Source: Ciona intestinalis (Eukaryota; Chordata; Ascidiacea; Phlebobranchia; Cionidae). Taken from it: a DNA stretch of 62,352 nucleotides. The notes beneath the pieces are model-generated. The model searched no databases. It saw only the letters and a program-made list of their open reading frames with translations, and was not told where the DNA came from. Position 1 is the stretch's first letter. The number at the start of each line of letters is the position of its first letter. Where the stretch lies: positions 1-62,352 of the forward strand of contig NW_004191394.1 of assembly GCF_000224145.3 (NCBI RefSeq), read 5' to 3'. Positions 44,590 through 58,600 of the stretch are shown piece by piece. The position numbers and the translations under genes are program-made.

Positions 44590-44776
44590 AAGTAAAGTGG
44601 AGAAAGACGGGGAACTTTTGGCACATAATATCCAAGTATCCTAGTCGTGTTTTAAATAAATAACAACGGTCCATGGGCGTCGTGAGAACATGGTTTTATA
44701 AACCCTTGATTTTAGTAGTTACTATCAAATAAGAGAGAAAATAAAATGAAAAAGTGTCCCATCTTTCCCCAATCCG
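44590..44776 (+). mobile_element. MITE copy 7
   Basis: Left end aagtggagaaagacgggg, interior acataatatccaagtatcct closely matching copy 3, right end aagtgtcccatctttcccca. Confidence 0.75.
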
Positions 44777-44799
44777 ACAACTTTGATATAAAATATTTC

Positions 44800-46645
44800 A
44801 TGTATCACTAGTTCAAGTCTCTATATAGTTTTAAAATGTGTCGCAACGAAAACGTCTGAGAACTTGTTCTTTTTACACCTGGGTAATGGTCGGGTAAAGG
44901 GTTTGTTCTGGGTAAAGGTCGAGAACTGGTAAAGCAGACGTCGTTAATACGTTTTTGTATCACTGGTTGAAGTCTTATATAGTTTTAAAGTGTGACGTCT
45001 GAGAAACTGTTCTTTTTACTGTATGTCTTGGGAAAAGGGCGGAGTGAAAGGTGGGGTTAGAAGTAAACAAGTAGTTTTTACACCCCCAGTTACAATGCAA
45101 GTTACACGCATTCAAATATTTGCTGCATAAACCTTGCCAATCGAGTACTAAAACTCTAACGTTTTGGTTTTGGCCTACTGCAATACCCTATAGTGTATGC
45201 AGATTAACATACTATAGCGTCTTTAGATTCTCCGGTCCTATGTACAAAACACCATTCTCCCGGTCCTATGTACAAAACACCAACAAGTAAAATTATAAAA
45301 GTTTAAGTATTCTGTGTCAAGTATAACAAAGTACTTACAATTCACAGCATTTAAACCTCATTCGAATCTCACAAGCAAGCTACAGCAAGAAGTAAACGCC
45401 ATGGAAAACATTTTGTTTGAACTAATTTAACCAGGGCTGGATTTCAATTGAAACCCACCAGAACGATGTTCTATAATCTAGATGCTCAATAGTGGACGGC
45501 GTTCCAGTAGTTACTGGACGGCGTTCCAGTAGTTGCAATATACTTTAAATCCAGATTACATTGAGTTTGATTGCTTTTTTATCTGAATTAACCTGTTGTT
45601 TCGGAAGCTCTTGGGTTTTAGAATCCAGTTTTGTTAAATTAATTTTGATTTACGATATTTGGTGAAACTAACTCTGGTATCAACAACCCGTTAACAATGA
45701 CTTTCGAACGTTTGTGATTGTTTCGCATTCTAGAACTTGATTGTTTTGTATAAGAATGCAAACACAATCAGTTTAATTATGTTGTATTCCTTACATGTCT
45801 GCGTAAATACACGACCCGTGCAATGGGGAGTCGGCTTTAGAAGTTTGATATAAAGATTGGATTATTATGGAAAAACAAAACCATCCAAAAAAGTTTCTAC
45901 AACAATTAGTAAACGTGGTCTTTATGAAACCTTGAAATTATAACAAAGGCTATACGGCTATACAAACTGGCCGTGATTATGTAATAAGTGCTGACATGCA
46001 CGATGGTAAAGTGTAAAAAACAATGTTTGGTTTGCGGACGAGGTTCCTTCCACAGTAATTGGATCGACGAAAACAGGATAATTAACCCGCTTTATTCGAT
46101 TACTTTGCGAAATTGCTTTCATGTCGGTGTGCTTGGTTTGTCGTAACTGTGTTTAATATCGAGTTTAGTAAACACGGATACAACGAGAATATTTATTTAT
46201 CTGGGTACATACTCGTAACAAAAAACGTTGGTTCGACGAAAACAAGGGGATAAAATTTTACTACATCTCAGCAAACAGGATTTCAAATACTGTGTTTGGT
46301 TTGTCGTGGTTCTTGTTTAATATCGCGATGAAGTTCCAGTAATTGTTGCACACTACAAAGTCTCAGTCATCCTTAGTGCCAGCGAAGATTCACTTTGTAG
46401 CAGCTCGGCTATACTACAACAGCCACACCATAGAGTAGGATATAGCTAGAGTATGACAACCACAACACGCTACAAGGCGGCACATCCCGCTAGATAACTA
46501 GCTGACACTTACTGGGGCACGACGAACATTGAGCGTTTTTATAATTTTGCTGGATAATTGTGCTTTATTGCAGGTGAAACATTAAGTATATAGGAAATGT
46601 AATGGCAACGTTTGGTGTTTGTATATAAAGTGTTAATACCAAAGC
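44800..46645. other. Intergenic / possible long last intron of the Cys-rich gene; NLR promoter
   Basis: Contains a local duplication of about 70 bases (44808-44877 and 44961-45030, sharing caagtct..tatagttttaaa..gtctgagaa). Also two direct duplicates (ctcc[c]ggtcctatgtacaaaa at about 45232 and 45259; tggacggcgttccagtagtt at about 45495 and 45516). No coding region recognised. A cag/gtgaaacattaa micro-exon candidate is at 46574-46585. Confidence 0.5.
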
Positions 46646-49600
46646 ATGGATGCCGAAGATCAAACACAAGTAAGTTCACGGTGTTTGTGACGTACTATGT
46701 GTGACGTCATTGCTGGTTTCGTAGGTAGATTTTTGAAGATGTGCCGTTTATTTATCCTCGACAGTCGTTATAACACGGATGTTCTGTTTCATACACTACG
46801 TGTATATTACTTTGTGGGTGATTATTTTTTTGAATATTTTTCTTTCGTGGCGGATTTGGACAAGCCATTAGTAACCACTGGTTTGTAGCAATTGCCGTCA
46901 AGTGTCTTGCCCAAGGACACATACGCCCACATTGATAGCAGCGTCTAGCCTTGGATTTATTACTTATGGAATAGAGGTGACACCCAAACCCCTATGCCAC
47001 GGCGCCGGTTTAATAATTCTCTGTCCCGGAACGTTTTTTTAACTGGTCTGTATTTAATAGACCTTACGCGTTGGGTGTGTTCCGACTTATTGCACATGCG
47101 CAATAGCACCATCACGATACCGCATTTTCGGATTTTGAATTGATTTCCAGTAGAAAATATTTTATTTCCTTAAAGGCTGGGTATTCCCCTGCACCAGCAC
47201 TAGTATTAGTTGTATATTTACGAATCAAGTTAGATAATGGTAACCAGTTTTTTATGCCGAAAAGACTGTTTTATTATAATACCCTAATTATTCCACTTGC
47301 ATGAAGTGGTGGAAAGTTCATTGAATGTTACCTCCGTTTTGGTTGTCTAATATTAATATACAAGTGTGATCTCGTGTGCCCCTTGTGTACCACCATTGAG
47401 TGCCCCCTGTGTCGTGTGCCCCATTGGTCGTGGGCCCTCTTTGTGTGCCCTCTTTATGTACCACTCTGCTCCCTTCGCCGCATCTACTATTCCTCGTGTT
47501 CCCTCATTCGCTGTATGTCCCCTTTCTGTACCCTTTCATCGTGTGCCCCCATTTCCCGTGTTCCTACTCCGTATGTTCCTTTCGTGGCCCCTTTCTCCGT
47601 GTGCCCCCTTGACTGTGTTGCCCTTTCGTTGTGGGTTCCCTTCGTAGCCCTCTTTATCGTGTACCCCTTTGGTGTGTCCCTCTTCGTTATGTGGCCCATT
47701 CGTGCGCGGCTTCGTGTGCCCGCTTTGTTGTGCGCCCCCGTAGTGCGTCCCCACACATGCTTCTGCGTGTGCCCTAGTGTGTGTCTCTACGTGTGTAGCC
47801 TGTCTGTTTCCCAGTGCGTGTGTGGCCTTTTTGTGTGGTTGGCCCATGACTCGGGGTTCTCCGGTGCGCTGACTATTTGATAAATAATCCTTGGCGTTGG
47901 TGTTAATACTTTGGAATATATAAGGGTCGTAGAAAAAGAGATGGAAATCCGAGAACATCCAGGTTGGTGAAGATTACTCGATTTTCTGCAACCAGCAGTG
48001 ATGTGTTAGAGGGAAGCAACGAAGGCGGAATAAATGAACAAAGAGGTTTACAGAGACAAGTGAGTGAATAAGATATTTGTATCCGCTGCGTTTCGTAGAA
48101 TAGTTAACAATGACTCCATGGAATACTCCACATGGTGTGCACCAGTACTGGTATAAGATTTTGATGTTTCGTTAGTATGCTCCCTTAATAGACACTATTC
48201 CACGTAGTTTCCCCTTGTAGGAAAACGATAAGCAGCATGAATACAATATGATAGGCAACATGGAATGTTATGGGTGTAAGTACTAATGACGATTACTTAA
48301 CAACAGTTTTAAATTGGTATTGTAAAGTTTAGTTTTGTCTACTGTCCGCAAACCAAGTTTAAAATTTAATTTCAGTTGCCTTTTAACATATACTACTAAT
48401 ATATCAAGACATATTTTAAAGCAATAGTGAAGTATACAATATATTCTAACTTAATTATTCCACCCAGCATGAAGTAGTGGAAAGCTCTCATGAAGCTCTT
48501 CCATCAAGCAACGATGACACCAGCCATCCTTCAATAAGTGAACCTCAACCTACTGTTTCTTCACAAGATGTGACCATACCTGCTCCTAACTCCACTCAGG
48601 TGAATTACAATCTTCATTCATTGGATGTTAACTCTGTTTTGGTTGTCTATCATTATATAAGTGTGATCTTGTGAACTTTGCTGTTGCTTAGCTTCACTAA
48701 ACAAGTTGCATTCTTCTGCTTAAGGTTAGCCCAGTCTCTCTCCCCCCTGCAACAAATGATCAGCAGCGACCTGTGACGATAAACAACCCAGAAGATGTTC
48801 ATTTTCACCAGCAAACACAAAATGAACTTCATCTTCACCAGCAAACACATAATTTGCATTACCACCACCACCACTATCATCAGCAAACAGTGCAAAACAT
48901 TTCACAGAATGTAAACATGCAACAGCATCCGCAACAACAGAATTTACAACAACAACAGATGCTGTCATACCAACAACAACAACAACATCAGCAACCACAA
49001 CATGAGCCACAATATGTACAAGAACAACAACAACAACCAATCAACCCAAATGAAGTTGACCATCCCCCATCCACAACTGTTAATGCTCAAGCTTGTGGTG
49101 AGTTATGTAACATAAGGTGAACACACTTTATGTTTTAACCAATTATTGGAAAAACACAACTCACCTGTCTTGTCATCTTTGATGCTACAACACATTGGTT
49201 TTTATTGTAAAGAATAATGTTGTCAGAAATGCATTTGTTTTATTGACGTGTATTTGCATTGAAAAATCTTTTTAATTTGAATTAAACATTTATTTTAACA
49301 GTAGAAATACCTTGTAGTTTAAACCTTCATTATTAAGTGGTGCCTCACTTAACCAAAGTTTTGTTGTTTCTGCAGTTGACAAATTTAAAGTGCAGTCACG
49401 AAAAAATACAGATGAAGTTCGTGGAGAAGCCCTCTTGCCAGCTGGAGTTTTAGTTCCAGGTCGTATCACCAAGCCTGTTCCACTCCTAATAACCCTGGTC
49501 CGACAAATATTAGATGATGAATGGAAGCTACATAGAAACCAACGTGAGGACTTGCAACGTATGTACACACCAGAAGGTTCTATACAGATTGAGGAACTGT

Positions 49601-52600
49601 TTGATGTCGCAAAACAAGTGGCAAAACAAGAAGCAGATAAGAAGTGTAATACACCTGAAGCAAAGGCCAAGCATGTATTAAAGTACGGCAACATTGTTTG
49701 TGTAGTTGGACTACCTGGGGTTGGTAAGAGCACTCTTTTAAAGATGCTGATCAACTGTATTGATGTAGATAAATCAGTCAAACCAGATACACAGTTTTTG
49801 TTACATGTCTCACTGAAGAATTTTAACCCAAAGAAGAAAGTTTCTCTGTTGGAATTTCTTTTATATGGCAATTTGAGTGAGTGGAATCATTCTGATGAAG
49901 AGAACAAAGCTTTGGTTCATTTCCTGTACAACAATCCAAATGTTGTTATTTTAATTGATGGATGGGATGAACTGTATACAAAACAAGCCAACAAAAAGCT
50001 CCATGCATGTCAACTAGATAGCAAGCAAATCCCAGAGGTCTTTGTCAAGAACTTGTTGATGGGCAATCTTCTACCTTATGCTGCGAAAGTTATTACATCA
50101 AGACCAGGTCAGTTTTACGAGCTTCACCCTGATTATCGACAAGGTTTGGTTTCTGAGGTGCGTGGTATTGGTAAACCTGCAAAAAAAGATCTTACTAAAC
50201 AGATCTGTGGTGAAGCCGGTCTTGAAAATGTGGAGAAGCTATTGGCAGAACGTCCAAACTTGGATGCTTTGTGTTCAATTCCAGTCCATTGTATTCAGAT
50301 TGTGGCTTGTCTCCATTCAAGCGTGTCATTGGGTCGGGAGATCAACTCAATGACTGATGTGTTCATTCATACCCTTACCAACTACAAAGCTTCAGATCAC
50401 GTAAGAACAAATATGTCAGAACGGGCAATTGGACAAGAATTGGTTAAACTTGCTCACCTTGCATACAAAGGGCTTGCTGAAAGAAAGCTGGTGTTTCAGC
50501 AATCCGACTTTGAAGAAGTGGGAATCAACGAACAAACTGTCGATATGTTCCTGCACACCTATGTTGAGAAGTCCCATCATTTAAAAATGAGAATCTTGGA
50601 AGGAAAGAAACGAAGTTTCTTCACCCATCTCACCTGGCACGAGTTTTTTGCAGCAGTGCATCTAATATTGTTCATTGCACAAGAAGAATTCCGAAGATGT
50701 ATGGACACTTTTAAAGATCCCCATTGGGTTGTAGTCACCAGATTTTTATTTGGTATTTGTAACTCCACTTCATATGAAGACCTGAAAGTGATTTTCCCAT
50801 CTTGGATGATTAAAGATTACAAAGAGAAGAAGAATATTCTTAAGTCTTTAATTACACTTGAAGATCGAGATGATATAAGTGAAGATGTGATCAGATTGTC
50901 AGGTTGGGTGCATGAAGCCAACGATTCAGAAATATCACAAAAGTTTCAAGAGTGCATGCCACAGCTTATTAAGATGAGGGCTCCCAGTTATCCCACAGAA
51001 GCCTCTGATGTTGTGTTCGCATTCAACACCTTCACAACTCCTCACAACCTGAACCTCACTATGCTTAGTTCAGATAATTCTTCAGCTGAAACTTTGCTTC
51101 GAGGATTGCATGGAAGTCAAACATAAGGTAAAATTGAAAACTTGTTTTATTGAATACAGTATAGGTGATGTAACATTAGTAGGTTTACTAGGTTAGGTGG
51201 TGAAATCCCATTATGTTCGTATCGTAAATCATCAAGCGATGATGATGGGAGACTTATGCACATGATGCCCAATATTTCTATTTACTAAATAGATGCAGGT
51301 TTGGTGATGACCACGAATTAGTAGTATCATTTGCTTCAATGAATGACAACAATTTAAAAAATGATATGAATGAAACACACAAGGAGTTATTTAACTATTG
51401 CGCACAACAGGTGTGAATTTTACAAATTCACAAACACACAGGGTAAGACGAGACAGTTTAAACTCATTGTTAAAATGGATTATTAATAATATTATAAAGA
51501 CATCGTAAATACCACGAAATAATATTAAACGCTTCAAAAATCAAGTTTAAGAGTATTGTGTATTGCAACACACNNNNNNNNNNNNNNNNNNNNNNNNNNN
51601 NNNNNNNNNNNNNNNNNNNNNNNGACAGAATTGGTAAACTTGCTCACCTGGCATACAAAGGGCTTGCTGAAAGAAAGCTGGTGTTTTCAGCAATCCGACT
51701 TTGAAGAAGTGGGAATCAACGAACAAACTGTCGATATGTTCCTGCACACCTATGTTGAGAAGTCCCATCATTTAAAAATGAGAATCTTGGAAGGAAAGAA
51801 ACGAAGTTTCTTCACCCATCTCACCTGGCACGAGTTTTTTGCAGCAGTGCATCTAATATTGTTCATTGCACAAGAAGAATTCCGAAGATGTATGGACACT
51901 TTTAAAGATCCCCATTGGGTTGTAGTCACCAGATTTTTATTTGGTATTTGTAACTCCACTTCATATGAAGACCTGAAAGTGATTTTCCCATCTTGGATGA
52001 TTAAAGATTACAAAGAGAAGAAGAATATTCTTAAGTCTTTAATTACACTTGAAGATCGAGATGATATAAGTGAAGATGTGATCAGATTGTCAGGTTGGGT
52101 GCATGAAGCCAACGATTCAGAAATATCACAAAAGTTTCAAGAGTGCATGCCACAGCTTATTAAGATGAGGGCTCCCAGTTATCCCACAGAAGCCTCTGAT
52201 GTTGTGTTCGCATTCAACACCTTCACAACTCCTCACAACCTGAACCTCACTATGCTTAGTTCAGATAATTCTTCAGCTGAAACTTTGCTTCGAGGATTGC
52301 ATGGAAGTCAAACAAAGGTAAAATTGAAAACTTGTTTTATTGAATACAGTATAGGTGATGTGACATTAGTAGGTTTACTAGGTTAGGTGGTGAAATCCCA
52401 TTAATCCCATTAAATCTACTGTTTTAATTTAACATATTTTTTTCATATTTTAAAACAGTAATCAGCTTTAACGCGTGTTTGATAAAGTTGTGATATTACT
52501 GTCGAATAATTCTGTAACATTTGCTTTTGATTATCATTAAATGGGGGCCCGTAAAAAGAAAATTAAATAAGTCCTGTTTGAAAAAGTGTCCCTGGCCCCA

Positions 52601-55600
52601 CCCTTCTATATATATATATATTTTTTTTTTATAAAAAAAAATAATATTAAGCAATTAAACATTAAACAATATCTATAACATAAAATTATAAATATAGTCA
52701 AGATTATATTTGTCTTTATGGTGGTAAACCAGGAGGTTTAATACGTTTATTGTACACCACACGTGAATATTTTTATGTAAGTAATATTTGTGCACAATTG
52801 TAGAAACCCCAGACTACATCCCTGCTTTATTGCCACCCAAATGTGGCGGTTAGTTGTGTAAAAAGCATGTCATGCACCGTGTCATGCTTGTGACATGCTA
52901 AACCTCAAATAGAGTCAGAAATAAATGTATCATAGTGTTAGTTAGTTAGTTAATGTTATATTTGTTAGTTAATTTTAGTTAATTCGTTAATACCTATTAT
53001 TGTTTACACCATTTGTCATTCAATTCCCACAATTATTCGGTTTCTGATTAATTGTATTTTTATAATTTCCACAATCAGAACTTAGTCAATGTTTCAACTT
53101 TAACCTTTTGCTTGCTGTCCTCCTTGGTTCCAATTTTCCCACATTCCTCTCCTCAAGTGGTAGTTTATGATGTGCTTATAATGTTGTGTTGCAAATTACT
53201 ATTCATTTAAATGTTTTAAACTCATTATTTATTTTATTTAGATATAGTTTTATGAAAATGAATAATTTATAACAATTTCCCTGTAACGACCTTTATAATA
53301 ATCAACATAAATATGTTGTTTCTATTTTAGATCAAAGCTTTAAATCACTGGGATGTGCCGATGACAGATTCAACGACACAAGCCCTTCTTCCTCATCTTG
53401 ATGTGATGGATAAGCTTGACTCGGATGAGGAAAAACTTTCTTTAAAAAATCGTTTCATCTTACATGAAGCTGTTGAACGACTAACAAACCCACAAGTTAG
53501 TGTGTTTAATTTTTAGAAGTGGAATGTTATTTAATAACGCTCCTATACCTTATTAAATGAAGAGAGTTAGAAATGTATCCGAGTAAAGACAACCAAGACA
53601 ATACGCTCATAGGTGCCAAGTTTTGCTTTATTCTTGGGGTGGCCAGCCATGGTAACGTTAAAACGTTTGATGTAATAATCATTATGGCTACATATATGAC
53701 ATCAATTATGTAAAACAGGGCAGATTGATGCTTTCATTATGAGCAATGCAAACGTAAACTAAATGCAGGTGTTTTACGTTCATGATAGGTTTAGGTAGCT
53801 GGGTTTTATTACAAAGTTCACATTGCGTTAGGCGCATACCTAATTTAACTAAATTATCACTTGTTTTCTCCCAATCAAAACGGTTTAATGGTATTTACAT
53901 TATTATTAATATTATTATTTTCCATTATCTGTAATGTTTAAAGTAGTGGCTTCTGTATTATCTGTAATGTTTAGGGCCCCCCCAAAAAAAGGGGGGGAAA
54001 AAAAAAAAAGGGGGGCCCAACCTTAAAAAAACCATATATGCCATTCCTACAACTTACAACTGTTTGCCTTTATAATATCTATCTATCTTGGTATGTATGG
54101 CGGTTCCACAAACACATTTTACCTTGGAGGAGCCGGGCACAGGGAATGGTCCGAATCGTCCGATTGTTGACAACATCTGATCAGGAAAAACACTTTATTT
54201 ATATATAATATTTTGTTTCTATGATTCCCTAATTTTATTTACACTCATGATATCAATATATTTGGTTTTATCATATCTGACACTCGAGTTTTAATTGCTT
54301 CAACTATTTAGGGTTTGACAGTGAATCGCATCAAAGGTGATCGATGGTCAAAATATTGGTACCTGTATATACATCAACCAGATGATGATGTAATGCAAAT
54401 CTTACAACTTCCACTTGGAAAAGTAAGAACCATAAAAATATTCAGTTAGATTATCAAACCTGTAATACATTACACAACACGAACTTAAACTCATGGCACA
54501 TACCTTCTACAAACTCTTGGTTTAATAGCAATTATAACACAGATTTAATGTGCTGCTGGCCACATTCATTTTTATCATTATGTTAATGTTTCAACATACA
54601 TTTTTTGGTGCCAGTGAAGATGCCAGTCCTCCACTAATACCTTATCAAGGGCCTAACCTAAGAAAGAATTCTTTACTGGATTTAACAGTTTATTATTAAT
54701 TGTTAAAGAGCACCCCACTTCCATTTACATAGTCAAGATAAAAGCATCATGTACAAGCTATATACGAACTATTTATAATAAATAAGTATTTTCACAGAAA
54801 AACTTAAAACACAGTAAAACAAGCATCCGAAATTTCTCATATATCATTATACCAATGTTACAGAATCATTCGGAAGTATTATCACGACTTTATAAAACAC
54901 GAGTCAAACCCGATTACTTTTAAAACAGTATGTTAAATAACAACAGTATTTTTTGAAGGGGTAAAAAAAAGTGTAATAGTAAGCTGCTAATTTTAAATGC
55001 TCGCTCTTTTTCATGTTTACATGGCAAAGAAACTAGCTCAGCCGAATAATTTCGGTAGGTTAACTACAACTTGCAAAATACTCTTAATGTAAATATATTT
55101 TGTGTCCCATCTGCCCCCACATTGTAGTCGCGTAGGTTTTTATCACCAAACTTTAAATGGTTTGCCTTTAATTCAACAATTTGTGCCTCAGAGGGTATTC
55201 AAATATAATATACTGGTATAATAACAATATAATATATGGAAAATATATTCGAAATTCAGTCAATTGCACTTAGAGATTTAAAAAAAACTATAGCAGTCGT
55301 GTAGAGCAAGGAAAAGAATGTTTAAACTTGATTTTAAAAGCTTTTGATTTTGGAAATTTCAGGCAATATGTGCATAAGTGTCCCATCTTCTTCCACCCTA
55401 CTATATATACTTTTAAAACGGTATTTTTTGCTGATTTCAGTCCTAATTTAAAACATTTTGACCACTGCCTATTTTTCTCATGTTTATATCTTAGTTTTTA
55501 TTACAAATTTATTGGTAACTCATAAGCACACAAGGATAAAAAATGGTGCAAAAAGTTCCTGTCTGACTGCGATGCGGTGTCACGGCACCAGTCACATAAA

Positions 55601-58600
55601 TAAAGGACTTAATAAATGTACTTTCCAGGTGTTGGGGTAATGGGCCAAATCTGGCCTAGATCCCCAGGTCTTGACAAGGGTCTCACCCATAAAAAACTAT
55701 GATACTGGATTAGTTATTTAAACTTATCTCTGTAATGACCTTTATATTAACCAACAGAAAAATGTTTCTATCTTAGATCAAAGGATTAAATATTAAAGAT
55801 GTGCGGATGACATATTCAACGACACAAGCCCTTCTTCCTCATCTTGATGTGATGGATAAGCTTGACTTGGATGAGGAGAAACTTTCTGTACGAAATTGCA
55901 TCATCTTACATGAAGCTGTTGAACGACTAACAAATCCACAAGTTAGTGTGTTTAATTTTTATCTTAAAAGTGAAATGTTATTTAATATTGCTTCTATTTT
56001 ATCAACTCGTTGTTAGTTAGCTATTGCAGTGCTCTTCAACTTCAACAATTTAGCCACTTTCCTACAGTTTTTTCATATGAATTCTATATCTTGCATCACT
56101 GGTAATTGAGAAACATCATGAGTTTTATGTTGAAGCAATCAGGGGTGCATGAGATCGTCACAACAACTTTACGGGTTCACCAACCCAAAAAGGTTGAGGA
56201 GCACTGAGCCATTGTATATACCACAATTGATGTTATAGTAGTGGTTCACAAACTTCCTGTACTTGCTTAGCTAAACAATCTCGACACGTACCACTTAGTT
56301 AAAATAATGATGTTTGTTCCTCTAGCCTTTTGCAATTAAAGTAGCACCGCTTTATATTTATGTTTCCTCAGACAAGCAGAATGTTTGTTACGAATTGGTA
56401 GGAATCACTTGTGGATTCATTGCATCATTATAGCGATTATTAACCTGTCAAATAATTGCGACATAATAGCAATTCACACTGTGGCGAGTAATTTGTTCAT
56501 TATTTAGCCACAGGAACTTTATAACTGGTTTGAATGTGTGCTTTTTCATGTTTGCGATCAAGTAAAGGATAAGTGTACTGTGAGTGGGAAAAGGTTGCAG
56601 AGCACTGACATAGGGGATGAAATAGCAAACATTGTTTTAAATATTTAAACTATATCGGCAAATTACAATAAGGTGCTCGTGTACCACCTGGAATGCCCCC
56701 GCGTACCAATGGTTGGGAAACAGTGTGTTATGACATCATAAATAGTTTTACATTGAGAAGTATGACATCATAGTAAGACATGCACCTCCAACTTCATTTG
56801 TCACAAAGTAGCATCTATAATGTTTACATAAAAACAAACATGAATGACATGGTACCCAATACATCTGTTTTTTTCTATTTGACACTTTATTATTTGTTGT
56901 AATTGTTCCAACTATTTAGGGTTTGACAGTGAATGGCATCAATGGTGATCGATGGTCAAAGGATTGGAAAGTGTATAAAGATCAACCAGATGTTGATGTA
57001 ATGCAAATCTTACAACTTCCACTTGGAAAAGTAAGAACCACGTAAATATTCAGTTAGATTATCAAACGTGTATTGCAGATTATTATTTATCAATTAAACG
57101 TAAATCATGATCTGCATATGGTTTGGACACATGTGCTTTTACTGGATAGTAAACCTGACACTCTTAACTAAAACTTTGTCAATTTGATTTAAATTGATCA
57201 TGTACTGCTATAAACAAGCACGGGTATGTAATTCCAACTCTTAAACTGATAAAAAATAAATTTCATCATTACAACTACCAGTGTTTGTTACATCATTGAT
57301 GTAACTGTGATGTCATGTTTGAATCGTTGCTTTGCGCATTTTACTTATTTAGGTAAACGATGATGAGTTTAAACTTTTTCAAATAAGTGAAGTTGACATG
57401 AATTATTAGCTACACAAATAATGGTAGTTCATTATGACAAGTTCACACACAAATTAACATGATTAAAATACCTCATCGCAGTGAAGCTGCTTCAAACTTT
57501 GAATAAAATTAATAAATCCGGCGCTGTGCCAAAGTGGTTAGCGCGCCTGCCTCAGAAGTAATGGTTTCGAGGCTCGGCGCTGCTACCATTGTGGACGTTT
57601 GTGTCCTTGGGCAAGACACTTAACGGCAATTGATCCAACCCAACGGTCACTAATGGGTTGTGCTATTATTAGCCATATATTTTCTTTGCTGCCCTCAGTT
57701 TTAATTCTCTCTCATTCCTCTGTTCAAGTGGTAGCTTGAACTATGATTTGCTTATGTTGTTGTGTTGCAAATTGCATTTCATTTAAACTTTCTCCATGTT
57801 TTTCTATTTAAATATAGTTTTATGAAAGTAAACAATTTAAACAATATCCCTGTAAAGACCTTTATATCAAGCAACATAAACATGTCGTTTCTATTTTAGA
57901 TCAAAGGATTAAATATCAAAGATATGCGAATGACAGATCCAACGACACAAGCCCTTCTTCCTCATCTTGATCTGATGGATAAGCTTGATTTGGAATCTAG
58001 ATCCACAGACATGAACCTGAACCTTTCATGGAAGATATTTCCAAGAAAATAATTAATCGGCAAAACAGAGTATAAATATTGATTTACAATATTATCTGTC
58101 AGTGTAGATACAGCTTGATATATATGCACCACTGGATGAGAATGCTACGCACTGGTTCCCGGTGTCTTGTTCCCGGTGTAAGGTTGTTAACAAAATTACA
58201 GAGTGGTGAAAAAGTTACTGTACACCTATTAACATATTTTTCAAGTATGGAATCCAGGAGGTAAATATGAATGACGATTATAAATGATGTTGAAAGTGAC
58301 CCCCATTAGCATTGATACAGAAATAAAAAATGCTTTCATCTTATGTATATATATAAAAAACTATAAGATAGAGTTTTTATGATTGACACTTATTTAGAAG
58401 CTGTTTTGTTTTTTTGAAACTTTGGTGGTAATGTCAGATCACATTTGAGCGTCTCTATGACTCTTTCGATAATCAAGTTTTGTTGGTACAGGTTTTAACT
58501 TTCGTTGTTATGTCGCTTTAACCAATCAGTGGTACATTGTATCTGTCATCTTTATCTCTTTTCTGCATCACAATCTGCATTGTTACAATATGAATGCACT

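Noticed and set aside
47374..47880. 168-residue plus frame and 140-residue minus frame
   Set aside because: Both come from an A-poor degenerate repeat. There is no recognisable protein family and they lie inside NLR intron 1.
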